64,000 bases of DNA from CAHJXF01 sp038225855 (GTDB lineage: Bacteria; Pseudomonadota; Gammaproteobacteria; Burkholderiales; Burkholderiaceae_D). Positions 18,000-27,438 of the stretch are shown here, piece by piece. The stretch spans positions 11,614 to 75,613 of the forward strand of contig JBBRQU010000018.1 of the NCBI GenBank assembly GCA_038225855.1. The letters are read 5' to 3'. The notes beneath the pieces were generated by a model. It worked only from the letters and a program-made list of their open reading frames with translations. It ran no database searches and was not told the origin of the DNA. The position numbers were made by a program, and so were the translations under genes. Every line of letters begins with the position of its first letter. Within the stretch, counting starts at the first letter, position 1.

Positions 18000-18971
18000 T
18001 CAGTGACGCAGCCGTATCGGCGGCCGCACGCCATCCATGGTATTGGAGGTCGCGAACAATTGCGCGCAATCGACCGTATCGAAATCGTAAGACTTGTTGC
18101 AGAACTCACAGTCCACGTGAATGCCGCCCATTTCCGCCAGCGTGTCGTCGACCTCCTGCTCTCCCAGTGAGACCAGCATCGCGGCCACGCGTTCGCGCGT
18201 GCAACTGCATCGGAACGCGCAGGGGACCGGTTCATAGACCGCAAGCGTTTCGTCCCAGAAGAGACGACGCATCAGCGTCTGAGGATCGACGCGCAGCAAC
18301 TCGTTGCGATCGAGCGTGTTGGCGAACGTCACGGCGCGTTCCCACACCTCCGCCGCGTGAGCCTCGGCATGCTGATCGAAATGCGAGGTCTTCCCACCCC
18401 GCTTGCCGCCGCCTTCGAGCGGGAGCTTCTGCAGCAGCAATCCGTTGGCGTGTTCGTCATCGGCCGCGAGCCACAACTGCGTGTCGAGCTGCTCGGATCG
18501 ATGCATGTAGCCCTCGAGGGCCTGGGCGACCGAATCGCCTTCGAGCGGAACGATGCCCTGATATGGTTGCTGTCCGCGTGAGCGATCCCGCGGGTCGAGT
18601 GTGATCACGAAACGGCCTTGACCTGCCGCATTGACGAGCTCGGTGAAGCTCGCGTCGTCGGCGATCGGGAGGTCGGATGAAAGCTTGACCGTGGCGCGAA
18701 CCGTCAGGTCGGCATTGCATTCGACGACCAGCAATCGCACCGGACCGTCGCCGTGGATCTGCATGACCAGCGCGCCGTTGAACTTGAGGTTGGCCGACAG
18801 CAGCGTGCTTGCGGCGACCAGTTCGCCAAGCAGGCGCATCACCGGCTCGGCGTATTGATGGCGCTCCTTGATGTGCTTCCAGGTCGCGGTCAGCGAAACG
18901 ATTTCTCCTCGGACCGGAGAGCGCGCGGACGAGCCCGCATCGAACAGGAACTTGTGCAGCCTGTCGCTCAT
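18000..18971 (-). CDS. hslO: Redox-regulated chaperone Hsp33
   Basis: ATG 18971 overlaps the carbonic anhydrase stop (ATGA) and gives 323 residues, MSDRLHKFLFDAGSSARSPV onward. The C-terminal zinc-redox module is intact: CSC in FRCSCTRERV and CEFC in VDCEFCNKSYDF, the CxC...CxxC arrangement that releases zinc and activates the holdase on oxidation. It acts in the cytosol against oxidative protein unfolding. A longer frame to 19175 is an artefact overlapping the neighbour. Confidence 0.95.
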   Translation of the reverse strand: MSDRLHKFLFDAGSSARSPVRGEIVSLTATWKHIKERHQYAEPVMRLLGELVAASTLLSANLKFNGALVMQIHGDGPVRLLVVECNADLTVRATVKLSSDLPIADDASFTELVNAAGQGRFVITLDPRDRSRGQQPYQGIVPLEGDSVAQALEGYMHRSEQLDTQLWLAADDEHANGLLLQKLPLEGGGKRGGKTSHFDQHAEAHAAEVWERAVTFANTLDRNELLRVDPQTLMRRLFWDETLAVYEPVPCAFRCSCTRERVAAMLVSLGEQEVDDTLAEMGGIHVDCEFCNKSYDFDTVDCAQLFATSNTMDGVRPPIRLRH

Positions 18972-19510
18972 GAAGTCGACCCCGGGTTGTCGATGCGAAC
19001 CGCGTGCTCGCAATAGTGTCGTGCTTCTTCGACGTAGTGCGCCGCGCCGTGGCGCGTGCGCTCGACGTCCTCGGGCTTCAGTTCGCGGATCATGCGGGCA
19101 GGGGTGCCGAGGATCATCACGTTGTCCGGGAAACTCTTGCCTTCGGTCACCAACGCCGCTGCGCCCACGAGGCAACCCTTGCCGATGGTCGCGCCATTGA
19201 GCACGATCGCCTGAATCCCGATCAGGCTGCCGTCGCCGATCGTGCAGCCATGCAGCATCACCTGATGCCCGATGGTCACGTCGCAGCCGATGGTCAGCGG
19301 CACGCCTTCATCGACATGCAGCACCGAGCCGTCCTGTACGTTGCTGCGCGCGCCGATCGTGATGGTCGCCATGTCGCCGCGTATCACGGCATGCGGCCAG
19401 ACGCTGACGCCGTCTTCGAGGACGACGTTGCCGATCACGGTTGCGGATTCATGCACGTACGCAGTCGGTGCGATGCGTGGAACGTGTTCGCCGAGTCTGT
19501 AGATTGCCAT
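18968..19510 (-). CDS. Gamma-carbonic anhydrase family protein (YrdA-like)
   Basis: ATG 19510 gives 180 residues, MAIYRLGEHVPRIAPTAYVH onward. The left-handed beta-helix hexapeptide repeats are plain (VIGNVVLEDGVSVWPHAVIR, TIGARSNVQDGSVLH, TIGCDVTIGHQVMLHGC). Predicted zinc ligands are the His in SVLHVDEG and the two in GHQVMLHGC. Such proteins form trimers; many lack measurable anhydrase activity, so the reaction is uncertain. It is coupled to hslO by a four-base overlap. Confidence 0.92.
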   Translation of the reverse strand: MAIYRLGEHVPRIAPTAYVHESATVIGNVVLEDGVSVWPHAVIRGDMATITIGARSNVQDGSVLHVDEGVPLTIGCDVTIGHQVMLHGCTIGDGSLIGIQAIVLNGATIGKGCLVGAAALVTEGKSFPDNVMILGTPARMIRELKPEDVERTRHGAAHYVEEARHYCEHAVRIDNPGSTS

Positions 19511-19554
19511 GGTGGAGTAACGTGAAGTGTTCTCGATTGACGCGAGGATTGTAG

Positions 19555-20349
19555 ATGCAGCAGCCGATGCGTTCCCTGAGGGATCAAGCTCTGTCCGTTC
19601 TCTTGAATTGCAACCCCGACTGCAAGGCTGAAGAAGCGCGCGCGGCGGATTCATCGCTGCCCGTCGAAGCGCACCTTTGCATCGACCAACCCGATGGCAT
19701 CCCGGGCCGGCCGGAGCGCCCGACGCTCTTGTCACCTACGCAGATCAAGCCACGATCGGTCGCAAGCACCGAAGGCCGCGCGGCCCTGATCCACGCCATC
19801 ACGCACATCGAGCTCAACGCAATCGATCTCGCGGCCGACGTTGTGTGGCGATTCGCGAACCTGCCCGACGCCTTCTATCGCGACTGGTTTCGCGTGATGC
19901 AGGAAGAGGCGCTGCACTTCCAGTTGCTGCGCGACCATCTTGCGGGTATCGGCTATGCATACGGCGATTTCCCCGCGCACAACGCGCTGTGGGAGATGGC
20001 CGAGCGCACCAAAGACGACGTGCTCGCGCGCGTCGCGCTGGTGCCGCGAACGCTGGAAGCGCGCGGCCTCGACGCCTCGCCGGCGGTACGGGCCAGGCTA
20101 CTGTCGGTCGGCGACAAGGCGGGCGCGGCGATCATCACCATCATCCTCGAGGACGAGATCGGTCATGTCGGCGTGGGCAATCGCTGGTACGCGTGGCTCT
20201 GTGAACAACGCGGCCTCGACCCGATTGCGACCTATGCCGCGTTGAGGTCACGCCACGACGCACCGCGCTTGCGCGGTCCGTTCAATCTCGAAGCGCGCCG
20301 CGCTGCGGGTTTCAGCGCGGCGGAGCTCGATGCTTTGAGCGGGAAGTAG
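19555..20349 (+). CDS. DUF455 ferritin-like protein
   Basis: The product is 264 residues. The ferritin-like iron ligands are seen as E and H pairs in HAITHIELNAIDLA, MQEEALHFQLLRDHL and LEDEIGHVGVGNRWY, defining DUF455, which is related to diiron hydroxylases of the MiaE type. The central fold covers about residues 65-235. Substrate is unknown. It starts 44 bases from the divergent carbonic anhydrase gene and its end abuts a palindromic repeat shared with trhO. Confidence 0.9.
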   Translation: MQQPMRSLRDQALSVLLNCNPDCKAEEARAADSSLPVEAHLCIDQPDGIPGRPERPTLLSPTQIKPRSVASTEGRAALIHAITHIELNAIDLAADVVWRFANLPDAFYRDWFRVMQEEALHFQLLRDHLAGIGYAYGDFPAHNALWEMAERTKDDVLARVALVPRTLEARGLDASPAVRARLLSVGDKAGAAIITIILEDEIGHVGVGNRWYAWLCEQRGLDPIATYAALRSRHDAPRLRGPFNLEARRAAGFSAAELDALSGK

Positions 20350-20352
20350 CCT

Positions 20353-20429
20353 GTCGTTCCCGCCAACGCGGCAACCCAGCGTCGTCCATGCCGAGTCACC
20401 GGGTCCCTGCGTTCGCGGGGACGACGGGC
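20353..20429. repeat. Interspersed palindromic element, copy 2
   Basis: It runs from GTCGTTCCCGCC to GGGACGACGGG with the joined CCCAGCG and CACCGGGTCC segments typical of the family. It sits between convergent genes and overlaps the last codons of trhO, whose stop lies at 20396-20398 inside the element. Confidence 0.8.
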
Positions 20430-21211
20430 TCGAGCTGCGCATTGAGCGCAACGCGCTGGTCAAACACGAAGCACTCGCCGCGCCAATGCGCGCCGCCGAC
20501 CTTCTCGAAATAGTTGAGGATGCCGCCGTCGAGTTGCAGGACGCGCTTGAAGCCGATGTCGCGCATGTGAAGCGCAGCCTTCTCGCAGCGGATGCCGCCG
20601 GTGCAGAAGGTGACGATGGTTTGTTCGCGCAGTTCGTCGCGTAGCGCTTCGACGGCCGCGGGAAACGCCTCGAAGCGGGCGAGGCCGAGTTGGCGCGCGC
20701 CGTTGAACGTGCCGAACTCGACTTCGAAGGCGTTGCGGGTATCGAGCAGCACCACCTCGAGCCCCTCGTCGTCGTGGCCCTGCGCGAGCCACGCGGCGAG
20801 GCGCTCGGGCGCGATCGCGGGTGCGCGCGCCGATCGAGGAAAATTGCAAGGCCTCACGGAAGCTTTGCGCATCGTGACGATCTCGGGCTTGTGCTTGACG
20901 CGCAAACGTCTGAACGGTTGCGCGCTTGAATCACTGCGCGACCAGCTGCGCTTCACGTCCAGATGCGTGAATGCCTGACGACCGTCGCGATCGACGAAAC
21001 GCGGATCGTTCGCGAGCCAATCGAGAAAGGACTCGATCGAGTCCTCGCTTCCCGCGATGAAAAGATTGATGCCTTCATCCGCGACGACGATCGTGCCCTT
21101 CAGTTGCAGGCTCTCGCAACGCGAGCGCAGATCGGGAACCCAGCGGGCAGGAGTGGCGAGTGCGACGAAACGATAGGCGGCGATGTTGAGGACAACGGAA
21201 GAGACATTCAT
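20396..21211 (-). CDS. trhO: tRNA uridine(34) hydroxylase, rhodanese type
   Basis: The product is 271 residues. An N-terminal acylphosphatase-like domain (KGTIVVADEGINLFIAGS) precedes a rhodanese domain with the active loop CTGGIRCEKAALHM; the first Cys is catalytic. TrhO adds oxygen to U34 of certain tRNAs on the path to 5-methoxyuridine and cmo5U. The enzyme core ends near FVFDQRVALN; the last residues (EPVVPANAGTR) are translated from palindromic element copy 2 and are probably not part of the ancestral protein. Confidence 0.92.
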   Translation of the reverse strand: MNVSSVVLNIAAYRFVALATPARWVPDLRSRCESLQLKGTIVVADEGINLFIAGSEDSIESFLDWLANDPRFVDRDGRQAFTHLDVKRSWSRSDSSAQPFRRLRVKHKPEIVTMRKASVRPCNFPRSARAPAIAPERLAAWLAQGHDDEGLEVVLLDTRNAFEVEFGTFNGARQLGLARFEAFPAAVEALRDELREQTIVTFCTGGIRCEKAALHMRDIGFKRVLQLDGGILNYFEKVGGAHWRGECFVFDQRVALNAQLEPVVPANAGTR

Positions 21212-21321
21212 GGGGTCGCGATTATAGAAGCGCCGCGCGTCCGCGCCATCGTCCCCGCGTCATCGTTCCTGGCGTCATCGTCCCTCGCGTCATCGGTAAA
21301 ACTCGCACGTTAAAATGTCGC

Positions 21322-24300
21322 ATGACCAGCAACGATAGCCAAGACCCGCGCTTCGTGCATCTGAGGATGCATTCGGAATACTCGATTTCCGACGGTATCG
21401 TGCGCATCGACAGTGCCGTCGACGCTGCCGCAAGGGATGCACAGCCCGCGCTCGCATTGACCGATCTGTCCAACTTCTTCGGACTGGTGCGCTTCTACAA
21501 AGCCGCGCGCGACAAGGGGGTCAAGCCGATTGCCGGATGCGACGTGTGGATCAGCGCCGCAGGCGATGGCGCCCGCAGTGATCGAAGCGGAGGGGCGAGC
21601 CGCGCGTTGTTGCTCGCTAAAAATCGCCAAGGTTATCTCGCGCTCTGCATCCTGCTGTCGCGTGCCTATCTCGAGAATGCAGGGCAGGGCCGCGCCGAGG
21701 TGCGCTTCGAATGGTTTGCCGAGGTCGGCACCGCGGGGCTGATCGCGTTGTCCGGTGCAGAGGGCGGCGACATCGGACTCGCGCTCGCGGCCGGACGCCG
21801 CGCGACGGCGACCGCACATGCGAAGCGCTGGGCCGGGACCTTTCCGCGCGCGTTCTATATCGAGTTGCAACGCTATGGCCAAGCCGATGCCGAGAGCACC
21901 ATCGACGCCGCGGTATCGCTCGCGAGCGAGCTGGATCTTCCGGTCGTCGCAACGCATCCGGTGCAGTTCCTCACGCGCGGCGAATACGTCGCTCATGAAG
22001 CGCGCACCTGCATCGCCGAAGGCGAGATCCTCGCCAACCCACGGCGCACGCGGCGTTTCACGCCCGAGCAATATCTGAAGTCGCAGTCCGAGATGACCAC
22101 GCTGTTTGCGGACATCCCATCGGCGCTTGCCAATGCGGTCGAGATCGCCAAGCGCTGCAACCTTGAACTGCAACTCGGCAAGGCCCGCCTGCCGCGCTTT
22201 CCAACGCCCGCGGGTCGCACGCTCGACGAGCACCTGCGCATCGAAGCCGAAGCCGGCCTCGAGCGTCGTCTCGCGCACCTCTATCCGATCGAGGCCGTGC
22301 GCGAAGCCGCGCGTCCCGGCTATGCGAAGCGTCTCGCGTTCGAGTGCGAGACGATTTCGGCGATGGGTTTTCCCGGCTACTTCCTGATCGTCGCGGACTT
22401 CATCGGTTGGGCGCGCAACAACGGCGTGCCGGTCGGTCCGGGCCGCGGCTCGGGTGCGGGATCCTTGGTCGCGTATTCGCTGGCGATCACCGATCTCGAT
22501 CCGCTCGCCTACAACCTGCTGTTCGAGCGCTTTCTCAATCCCGAGCGCGTGTCGATGCCCGACTTCGACATCGACTTTTGCCAGGAAGGCCGCGACGCGG
22601 TGATCGACTACGTCAAGAAAAAGTATGGCGCCGAGTCGGTCGCGCAGATCGCGACCTTCGGCACGATGGCGGCCAAGGCCGCGGTGCGCGACGTCGGTCG
22701 CGTGCTCGACTTGCCATACACGTTCGTCGACGGCATCGCAAAACTGATTCCGTTCAAGCCGGGCCGTCTCGTGACGATCGCCGATGCGAGAAAGGAAGAA
22801 CCGCTGCTTGCCGAGCGCGAAGCCAACGAAGACGAGGTCCGCGAAGTGCTGGCATTGGCCGAGCAGGTCGAAGGCATCACGCGCAACGTCGGCATGCACG
22901 CGGGCGGCGTGTTGATCGCACCCGGCAAGCTGACCGACTTCACGCCGCTCTACGTGCAGCCCGGCTCGCACGACGGCGCCAACGTCGTCAGCCAGTACGA
23001 CAAGGACGATGTCGAGAGCGTCGGTCTGGTGAAGTTCGACTTCCTCGGGCTCACCACGCTGACGATCCTCGACTGGACCGTCGCGCACATACGCGCGCTC
23101 TACGAGGACCAGCGCGACTTCGCGCTCGAGCACATCCCGCTCGACGACCCCAGGTCGTACGACGTGTTTCGCCGCGCCGAGACGGTCGCCGTGTTCCAGT
23201 TCGAAAGTCCGGGCATGCGTCGCATGCTGCTCGAAGCCAAACCCGATCGCTTCGGCGACATCGTCGCATTGAACGCGCTGTACCGGCCCGGTCCGATGGA
23301 CCTGATTCCCGACTTTATCGCGCGCAAGAAGGGCGAGAAGTTCGAATACCCCGATCCGCGCGTCAAGCACATCCTGGAAGAGACCTACGGGATCATGGTC
23401 TATCAGGAGCAGGTGATGCTGATGGCGCAGATCATCGGCGGCTACTCGCTGGGCGGCGCCGACATCCTGCGCCGCGCGATGGGCAAGAAGAAGAAGGAAG
23501 AGATGGACGAGCAGGAGTCCATCTTCATCGAAGGCGCGAAGAAGAACGGCCTCACGCAAGCGCATGCGCGCGACATCTTCCAGTTGATGGCCAAGTTCGC
23601 GGGATATGGGTTCAACAAGTCGCACGCGGCTGCGTATGCGTTGCTGGCGGTCCAGACCGCGTGGCTGAAGGTGCACTTCGCGGCCGAGTTCATGGCGGCC
23701 AACCTGTCGGCCGCGCAGGACGACACCGACAAGATCAAGATCCTGATCGAAGACGCGCGACATCACCGGCTGACGGTTCTCGCGCCCGATCTGAATGCCT
23801 CCGAAGCGCGCTTCGTTCCGGTCCGCAGCGAAGGCGATGGCGGCCGCGCGAACACGTTGCGCTACGGCCTCTGCGCGATCAAGGGCACGGGACAGGCCGC
23901 GATCGAAGCGATCGTCGCCGCGCGTCGCATCAGTGGGCCGAATTGCCGACCATTTAGCGATCTCTTCGATCTATGCGGCCGCGTCGACAAGCGCCTCGTC
24001 AATCGCCGCGTGATCGAAGCGCTGGTTCGCGCCGGTGCGCTCGATACGCTGACGCCCGAAGGCCGCGCGGGCAGGGCGACGCAATTCGCAGCGATCGGTC
24101 GCGCAATGGGCGCGGCCGAACACGCCGAGACGTTCGCCAATCAGGTCAGTCTCTTCGGCGCGCAGGACGAGGCATCGCATCGCCCCGAGCCGATTCGAGT
24201 GCCCGCCTGGAATGAAAAGCAAACGCTTGCCGAAGAGAAGAACGCGCTCGGCTTCTACTTTTCGGGCCATCTCTTCGCCGGCTACGAAATCGAAGTGCGA

Positions 24301-24894
24301 CGCTTCGCGCGCACGCCGCTCGCCGCGGTCGCGCCGTCGCGCGAGCCGCAGACCGTGGCCGGCATCGTCGCCGCATGCCGCACCCAGATGACCCGGCGCG
24401 GCAAGATGCTGATCGTCACGCTCGACGATGCGAGCGGCCAGCTCGAGGTGACGGTCTTCAATCCATTGCACGAAGCGCGTCGATCGCAACTGCGCGAAGA
24501 CGAGCTCGTGATCGTGACGGGTGTCGTCAAGAACGACGAGTTCTCGGGCGGCATGCGCATGACAGCCGACGGCATCCTCGATCTCGCGGCCGCCCGAGGG
24601 CGATATGCGCGAGGACTCAGGCTGTCGATGAATGGCGCATCCGACGCGACGCGACTGCGCCAGATGTTGTCGGCCTATCGAGCGCAGGGCGCGCAGGGCG
24701 CCGATCGCGGGATCGATGTCAGCGCAGACGATGGCTGCCGCATCACGATCGCGTATCGCTCCGCGCACGCCGCTCCGGCCGCGATGTGCGAGATAGAACT
24801 CGGCGAGTCGTGGCGAATCGTTGCCGACGATGCGTTGGTGATCGGTCTGGGCGAGTGGCTCTCGCCCGAGAACGTGCGCTTCGTTTATTCATGA
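21322..24894 (+). CDS. dnaE: DNA polymerase III subunit alpha
   Basis: The product is 1190 residues, the usual size. It has an N-terminal PHP domain (HLRMHSEYSISDGIVRIDS), the polymerase core with GRGSGAGSLVAYSLAITD and the catalytic PDFDIDFCQEGRD aspartates, the fingers segment with FNKSHAAAYALLA, a helix-hairpin-helix region, and a C-terminal OB fold (MLIVTLDDASGQLEVTVF). It is the replicative polymerase. A TAAAAT box at 21311-21316 lies only about ten bases before the ATG, so the message may be nearly leaderless. The stop overlaps the next start as ATGA. Confidence 0.97.
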   Translation: MTSNDSQDPRFVHLRMHSEYSISDGIVRIDSAVDAAARDAQPALALTDLSNFFGLVRFYKAARDKGVKPIAGCDVWISAAGDGARSDRSGGASRALLLAKNRQGYLALCILLSRAYLENAGQGRAEVRFEWFAEVGTAGLIALSGAEGGDIGLALAAGRRATATAHAKRWAGTFPRAFYIELQRYGQADAESTIDAAVSLASELDLPVVATHPVQFLTRGEYVAHEARTCIAEGEILANPRRTRRFTPEQYLKSQSEMTTLFADIPSALANAVEIAKRCNLELQLGKARLPRFPTPAGRTLDEHLRIEAEAGLERRLAHLYPIEAVREAARPGYAKRLAFECETISAMGFPGYFLIVADFIGWARNNGVPVGPGRGSGAGSLVAYSLAITDLDPLAYNLLFERFLNPERVSMPDFDIDFCQEGRDAVIDYVKKKYGAESVAQIATFGTMAAKAAVRDVGRVLDLPYTFVDGIAKLIPFKPGRLVTIADARKEEPLLAEREANEDEVREVLALAEQVEGITRNVGMHAGGVLIAPGKLTDFTPLYVQPGSHDGANVVSQYDKDDVESVGLVKFDFLGLTTLTILDWTVAHIRALYEDQRDFALEHIPLDDPRSYDVFRRAETVAVFQFESPGMRRMLLEAKPDRFGDIVALNALYRPGPMDLIPDFIARKKGEKFEYPDPRVKHILEETYGIMVYQEQVMLMAQIIGGYSLGGADILRRAMGKKKKEEMDEQESIFIEGAKKNGLTQAHARDIFQLMAKFAGYGFNKSHAAAYALLAVQTAWLKVHFAAEFMAANLSAAQDDTDKIKILIEDARHHRLTVLAPDLNASEARFVPVRSEGDGGRANTLRYGLCAIKGTGQAAIEAIVAARRISGPNCRPFSDLFDLCGRVDKRLVNRRVIEALVRAGALDTLTPEGRAGRATQFAAIGRAMGAAEHAETFANQVSLFGAQDEASHRPEPIRVPAWNEKQTLAEEKNALGFYFSGHLFAGYEIEVRRFARTPLAAVAPSREPQTVAGIVAACRTQMTRRGKMLIVTLDDASGQLEVTVFNPLHEARRSQLREDELVIVTGVVKNDEFSGGMRMTADGILDLAAARGRYARGLRLSMNGASDATRLRQMLSAYRAQGAQGADRGIDVSADDGCRITIAYRSAHAAPAAMCEIELGESWRIVADDALVIGLGEWLSPENVRFVYS

Positions 24895-24975
24895 ATACGC
24901 GCATGAATACGCGCATGAATACGTCCGCGACCGCGCGCATGAATGCGCCCACGACCGCGCGCATGAGCGGGGCCG
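24891..24975. repeat. 12-bp and 24-bp tandem repeats carrying start codons
   Basis: ATGAATACGCGC, ATGAATACGCGC and ATGAATACGTCC follow each other, then two imperfect 24-base units containing CGACCGCGCGCATGA. Each unit contains an ATG in the heptosyltransferase frame. The expansion lies exactly at the dnaE/waaQ junction. Confidence 0.8.
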
Positions 24976-26168
24976 ATGCGCTTTCGTTTCAACGGCCGCA
25001 TGACGCGATCGATTTCTCGACGTTGCGTCGCGTGCTGGTCGTGATGCTGCGGCATCACGGCGATGTGTTGCTCACATCGCCCGTGTATGCGGCGCTCAAG
25101 GCCGCGAACCCGGAGATCGAGATCGATGCGCTCGTCTATCGGGAGACCCGACCGATGCTCGCGTTCAATCCCGATCTTTCGCAGGTTCACACCATCGATC
25201 GCGCGTGGAAGAAGTCGGGACCGCTCTCGCATGCGCGGTCCGAGTGGCGCTTGCTGCAAGCGCTGCGCGCGCGTCGCTACGATCTCGTGGTCCATCTCAC
25301 CGACAACCGGCGCGGTGCGTGGCTCGTGCGTGGCCTCTCGCCGCGTCATGCGGTCGCCCCTCGATTGCGCGATGACGCCGGACTCGCCGCGCGTTTCTGG
25401 AACGCGAGCTTTACGCATCGCTACGCCAACGGGTCCTCGGTGTATCCCGGCGCCGCGCTCGGGCGACGGCACACGGTCGAGCAGAACCTCGATGCGTTGC
25501 GGCGCCTCGGACTCGTGATCGACGACGCGCCCCGCCTGACGATGGTTCCGGGCGACGAGGGCGAGCGCGATGCCACCGCGCTGCTCGCGCGTCTGGGCGT
25601 CGATGGCCCTTTCATCGCGATGCAGCCCACCTCGCGCTGGATGTTCAAGTGCTGGCCGGTGGCGAGCAACGCGGCGCTGATCGCGACCCTGCTTCGACGC
25701 GGCGAAACGGTCGTGCTGTCGTGCGCGCCCGACGAGCGCGAACGCGCGATGCTGTCGGCGATCGTCGCCGCAGTGAAGGCGCTGCCCGCCGCGCCGCTCG
25801 ATCGCCTCAAGCTCGCCGACGACGGGGGCACGCTCAATCGCCTTGCCGCGCTGATCGCGCGCGCGAAACTCTTCATCGGCATCGACTCGGCGCCGATGCA
25901 TATCGCCGCCGCGACGGGCACGCCGACGATCGCGCTCTTCGGTCCGTCGGGCGAGTTCAACTGGGGGCCGTGGAAGGTCGCGCATCGGGTCGTGACCAGC
26001 GACGCGTTCGCGTGTCGTCCCTGTGGGCAGGACGGCTGCGGCGGCGGCAAGGTGAGCGATTGTCTCGTCAGGCTTCCGGCCTCGAGCGTGCTCGCAGCGA
26101 TCGACGATCTCGTCGCAGAAGTTGCCGCGGCAGCCGCATCGGCGCGCGACCTGCTACGTCTCGCATGA
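24891..26168 (+). CDS. waaQ: LPS heptosyltransferase III (WaaQ-like, GT9)
   Basis: From ATG 24891, which overlaps the dnaE stop, the product is 425 residues. The first 24 residues (MNTRMNTRMNTS...ARM) come from short DNA repeats and contain five in-frame Met codons (24891, 24903, 24915, 24939, 24963), so the true start is open. The GT9 core begins at RRVLVVMLRHHGDVLLTSPV, closely like RfaQ; the donor-site region is FIGIDSAPMHIAAATGTPTI with ALFGPSGEFNWGPW. It should add a heptose to the LPS inner core, and msbA and two GT4 genes follow. Confidence 0.88.
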   Translation: MNTRMNTRMNTSATARMNAPTTARMSGADALSFQRPHDAIDFSTLRRVLVVMLRHHGDVLLTSPVYAALKAANPEIEIDALVYRETRPMLAFNPDLSQVHTIDRAWKKSGPLSHARSEWRLLQALRARRYDLVVHLTDNRRGAWLVRGLSPRHAVAPRLRDDAGLAARFWNASFTHRYANGSSVYPGAALGRRHTVEQNLDALRRLGLVIDDAPRLTMVPGDEGERDATALLARLGVDGPFIAMQPTSRWMFKCWPVASNAALIATLLRRGETVVLSCAPDERERAMLSAIVAAVKALPAAPLDRLKLADDGGTLNRLAALIARAKLFIGIDSAPMHIAAATGTPTIALFGPSGEFNWGPWKVAHRVVTSDAFACRPCGQDGCGGGKVSDCLVRLPASSVLAAIDDLVAEVAAAAASARDLLRLA

Positions 26169-26195
26169 GCCGCCTCGCATGACCCAGCGCACGAT

Positions 26196-27374
26196 TTGAA
26201 GATCGCTCTCGTTCGGGCGCGCTACAACTCCTTCGGCGGCGCCGAGCGCTTCGTGGCCCGCGCCTTGCGCGCATTGGCTGCCGATCGCGACGATCCGCCC
26301 GAGGTCGCGGTGCTCGCCCGTCGATGGCAAGAGGCGGAAGCCGCGTCGTCCGATGGCGACATGCCGCCGGATCGTGAAGAGATTCGCTTCGTGCGTTGCG
26401 ACCCCTTCTACATCGGCAGCGTGTGGCGCGACGCGTCGTTCGCTAAAGCGGTGCATGCGCACTTGCGGGACGAGCCTTTCGATCTCGTGCAGAGTCACGA
26501 GCGTATCGCCGGATTGCCAATCTATCGCGCCGGAGACGGCGTCCATGCGTCGTGGCTCGAACGGCGCGCGCGCGTGGTCGATGCCCCGACGCGTCTCGGC
26601 ATGGCGCTCAGCCCCCATCATCGCTATCTGATTCGTATCGAGCGCGCGATGTTCGAGCATCCGTTGCTGCGCGCGGTGATCTGCAACTCCGAGATGGTTC
26701 GCCGCGAGATCGCAGAGCGCTTTGCGATTGCGAGAGACAAGCTCGTCCTGGTGCGCAACGGCGTCGATCTCGATCGCTTTCATCCCGGTGCGCGCGCTGC
26801 ACATCGCGATGCGATGCGGCGCCGCTTGAACATCGCGCCGGATGCGCGCGTCTTCGTTCTTGTCGGTTCGGGCTTCGAGCGAAAAGGTGTCAGGCCGGCG
26901 CTCGAGGCTCTACACGATGTGAATCAGGCGGTGCTCGTCATCGTCGGCGACGACAAGCACCGCGATCGTTACGAGGCCCAGGCGGCCCGTCTCGATATCG
27001 CGTCGCGAGTTCGATTCGTCGGCGCCGTTGCCGATCCGCTGCCGTACTACGCGATGGCCGACGTGTTCCTGCTGCCGACGATCTACGACCCGTTTCCCAA
27101 CGCCGCACTCGAGGCTCTGGCGTGCGGGCTGCCGGTGATCACGAGCGACGCCTGCGGCGCGGCCGAGTTGATCGAGGAGGGCGTCAACGGATGGGTTGTC
27201 GCATCGGGTCAAGCGCATCCGTTGCGCGTGGCGATGCAAAGGGCGCTTGCTCTCGAGTCGGCGCAACGGCATGCGATGTCGCAAGCCGCACGGCGCGCGG
27301 CCGAGCCGTACTCACTGGCTGCGCTATCGACATCGCTGCTTTCTCTCTATCGATCGTTGATGGACAAGCGCTGA
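26196..27374 (+). CDS. Glycosyltransferase family 4 protein (LPS core type)
   Basis: The conserved N-terminus MKIALVRARYNSFGGAERFV requires a TTG start at 26196, which is unusual and lacks a good ribosome site; translation probably depends on the gene 27 bases upstream. The product is 392 residues with two Rossmann-like domains. The donor-binding signature is in FLLPTIYDPFPNAALEALAC and GLPVITSDACGAAELIEEG (EX7E). It most likely adds a hexose to the LPS core; the exact acceptor is unknown. Confidence 0.88.
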   Translation: MKIALVRARYNSFGGAERFVARALRALAADRDDPPEVAVLARRWQEAEAASSDGDMPPDREEIRFVRCDPFYIGSVWRDASFAKAVHAHLRDEPFDLVQSHERIAGLPIYRAGDGVHASWLERRARVVDAPTRLGMALSPHHRYLIRIERAMFEHPLLRAVICNSEMVRREIAERFAIARDKLVLVRNGVDLDRFHPGARAAHRDAMRRRLNIAPDARVFVLVGSGFERKGVRPALEALHDVNQAVLVIVGDDKHRDRYEAQAARLDIASRVRFVGAVADPLPYYAMADVFLLPTIYDPFPNAALEALACGLPVITSDACGAAELIEEGVNGWVVASGQAHPLRVAMQRALALESAQRHAMSQAARRAAEPYSLAALSTSLLSLYRSLMDKR

Positions 27375-27438
27375 AGCATCGCGCAATCCACGGCAGGTCC
27401 CGATGCTAAACTCGCCCGCGACTTTTTCTCCGCTTGGC

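Noticed and set aside
21310..23766. 818-residue antisense frame opposite dnaE
   Set aside because: Composition is Arg/Asp/His-rich without domains; dnaE on the other strand is unambiguous.
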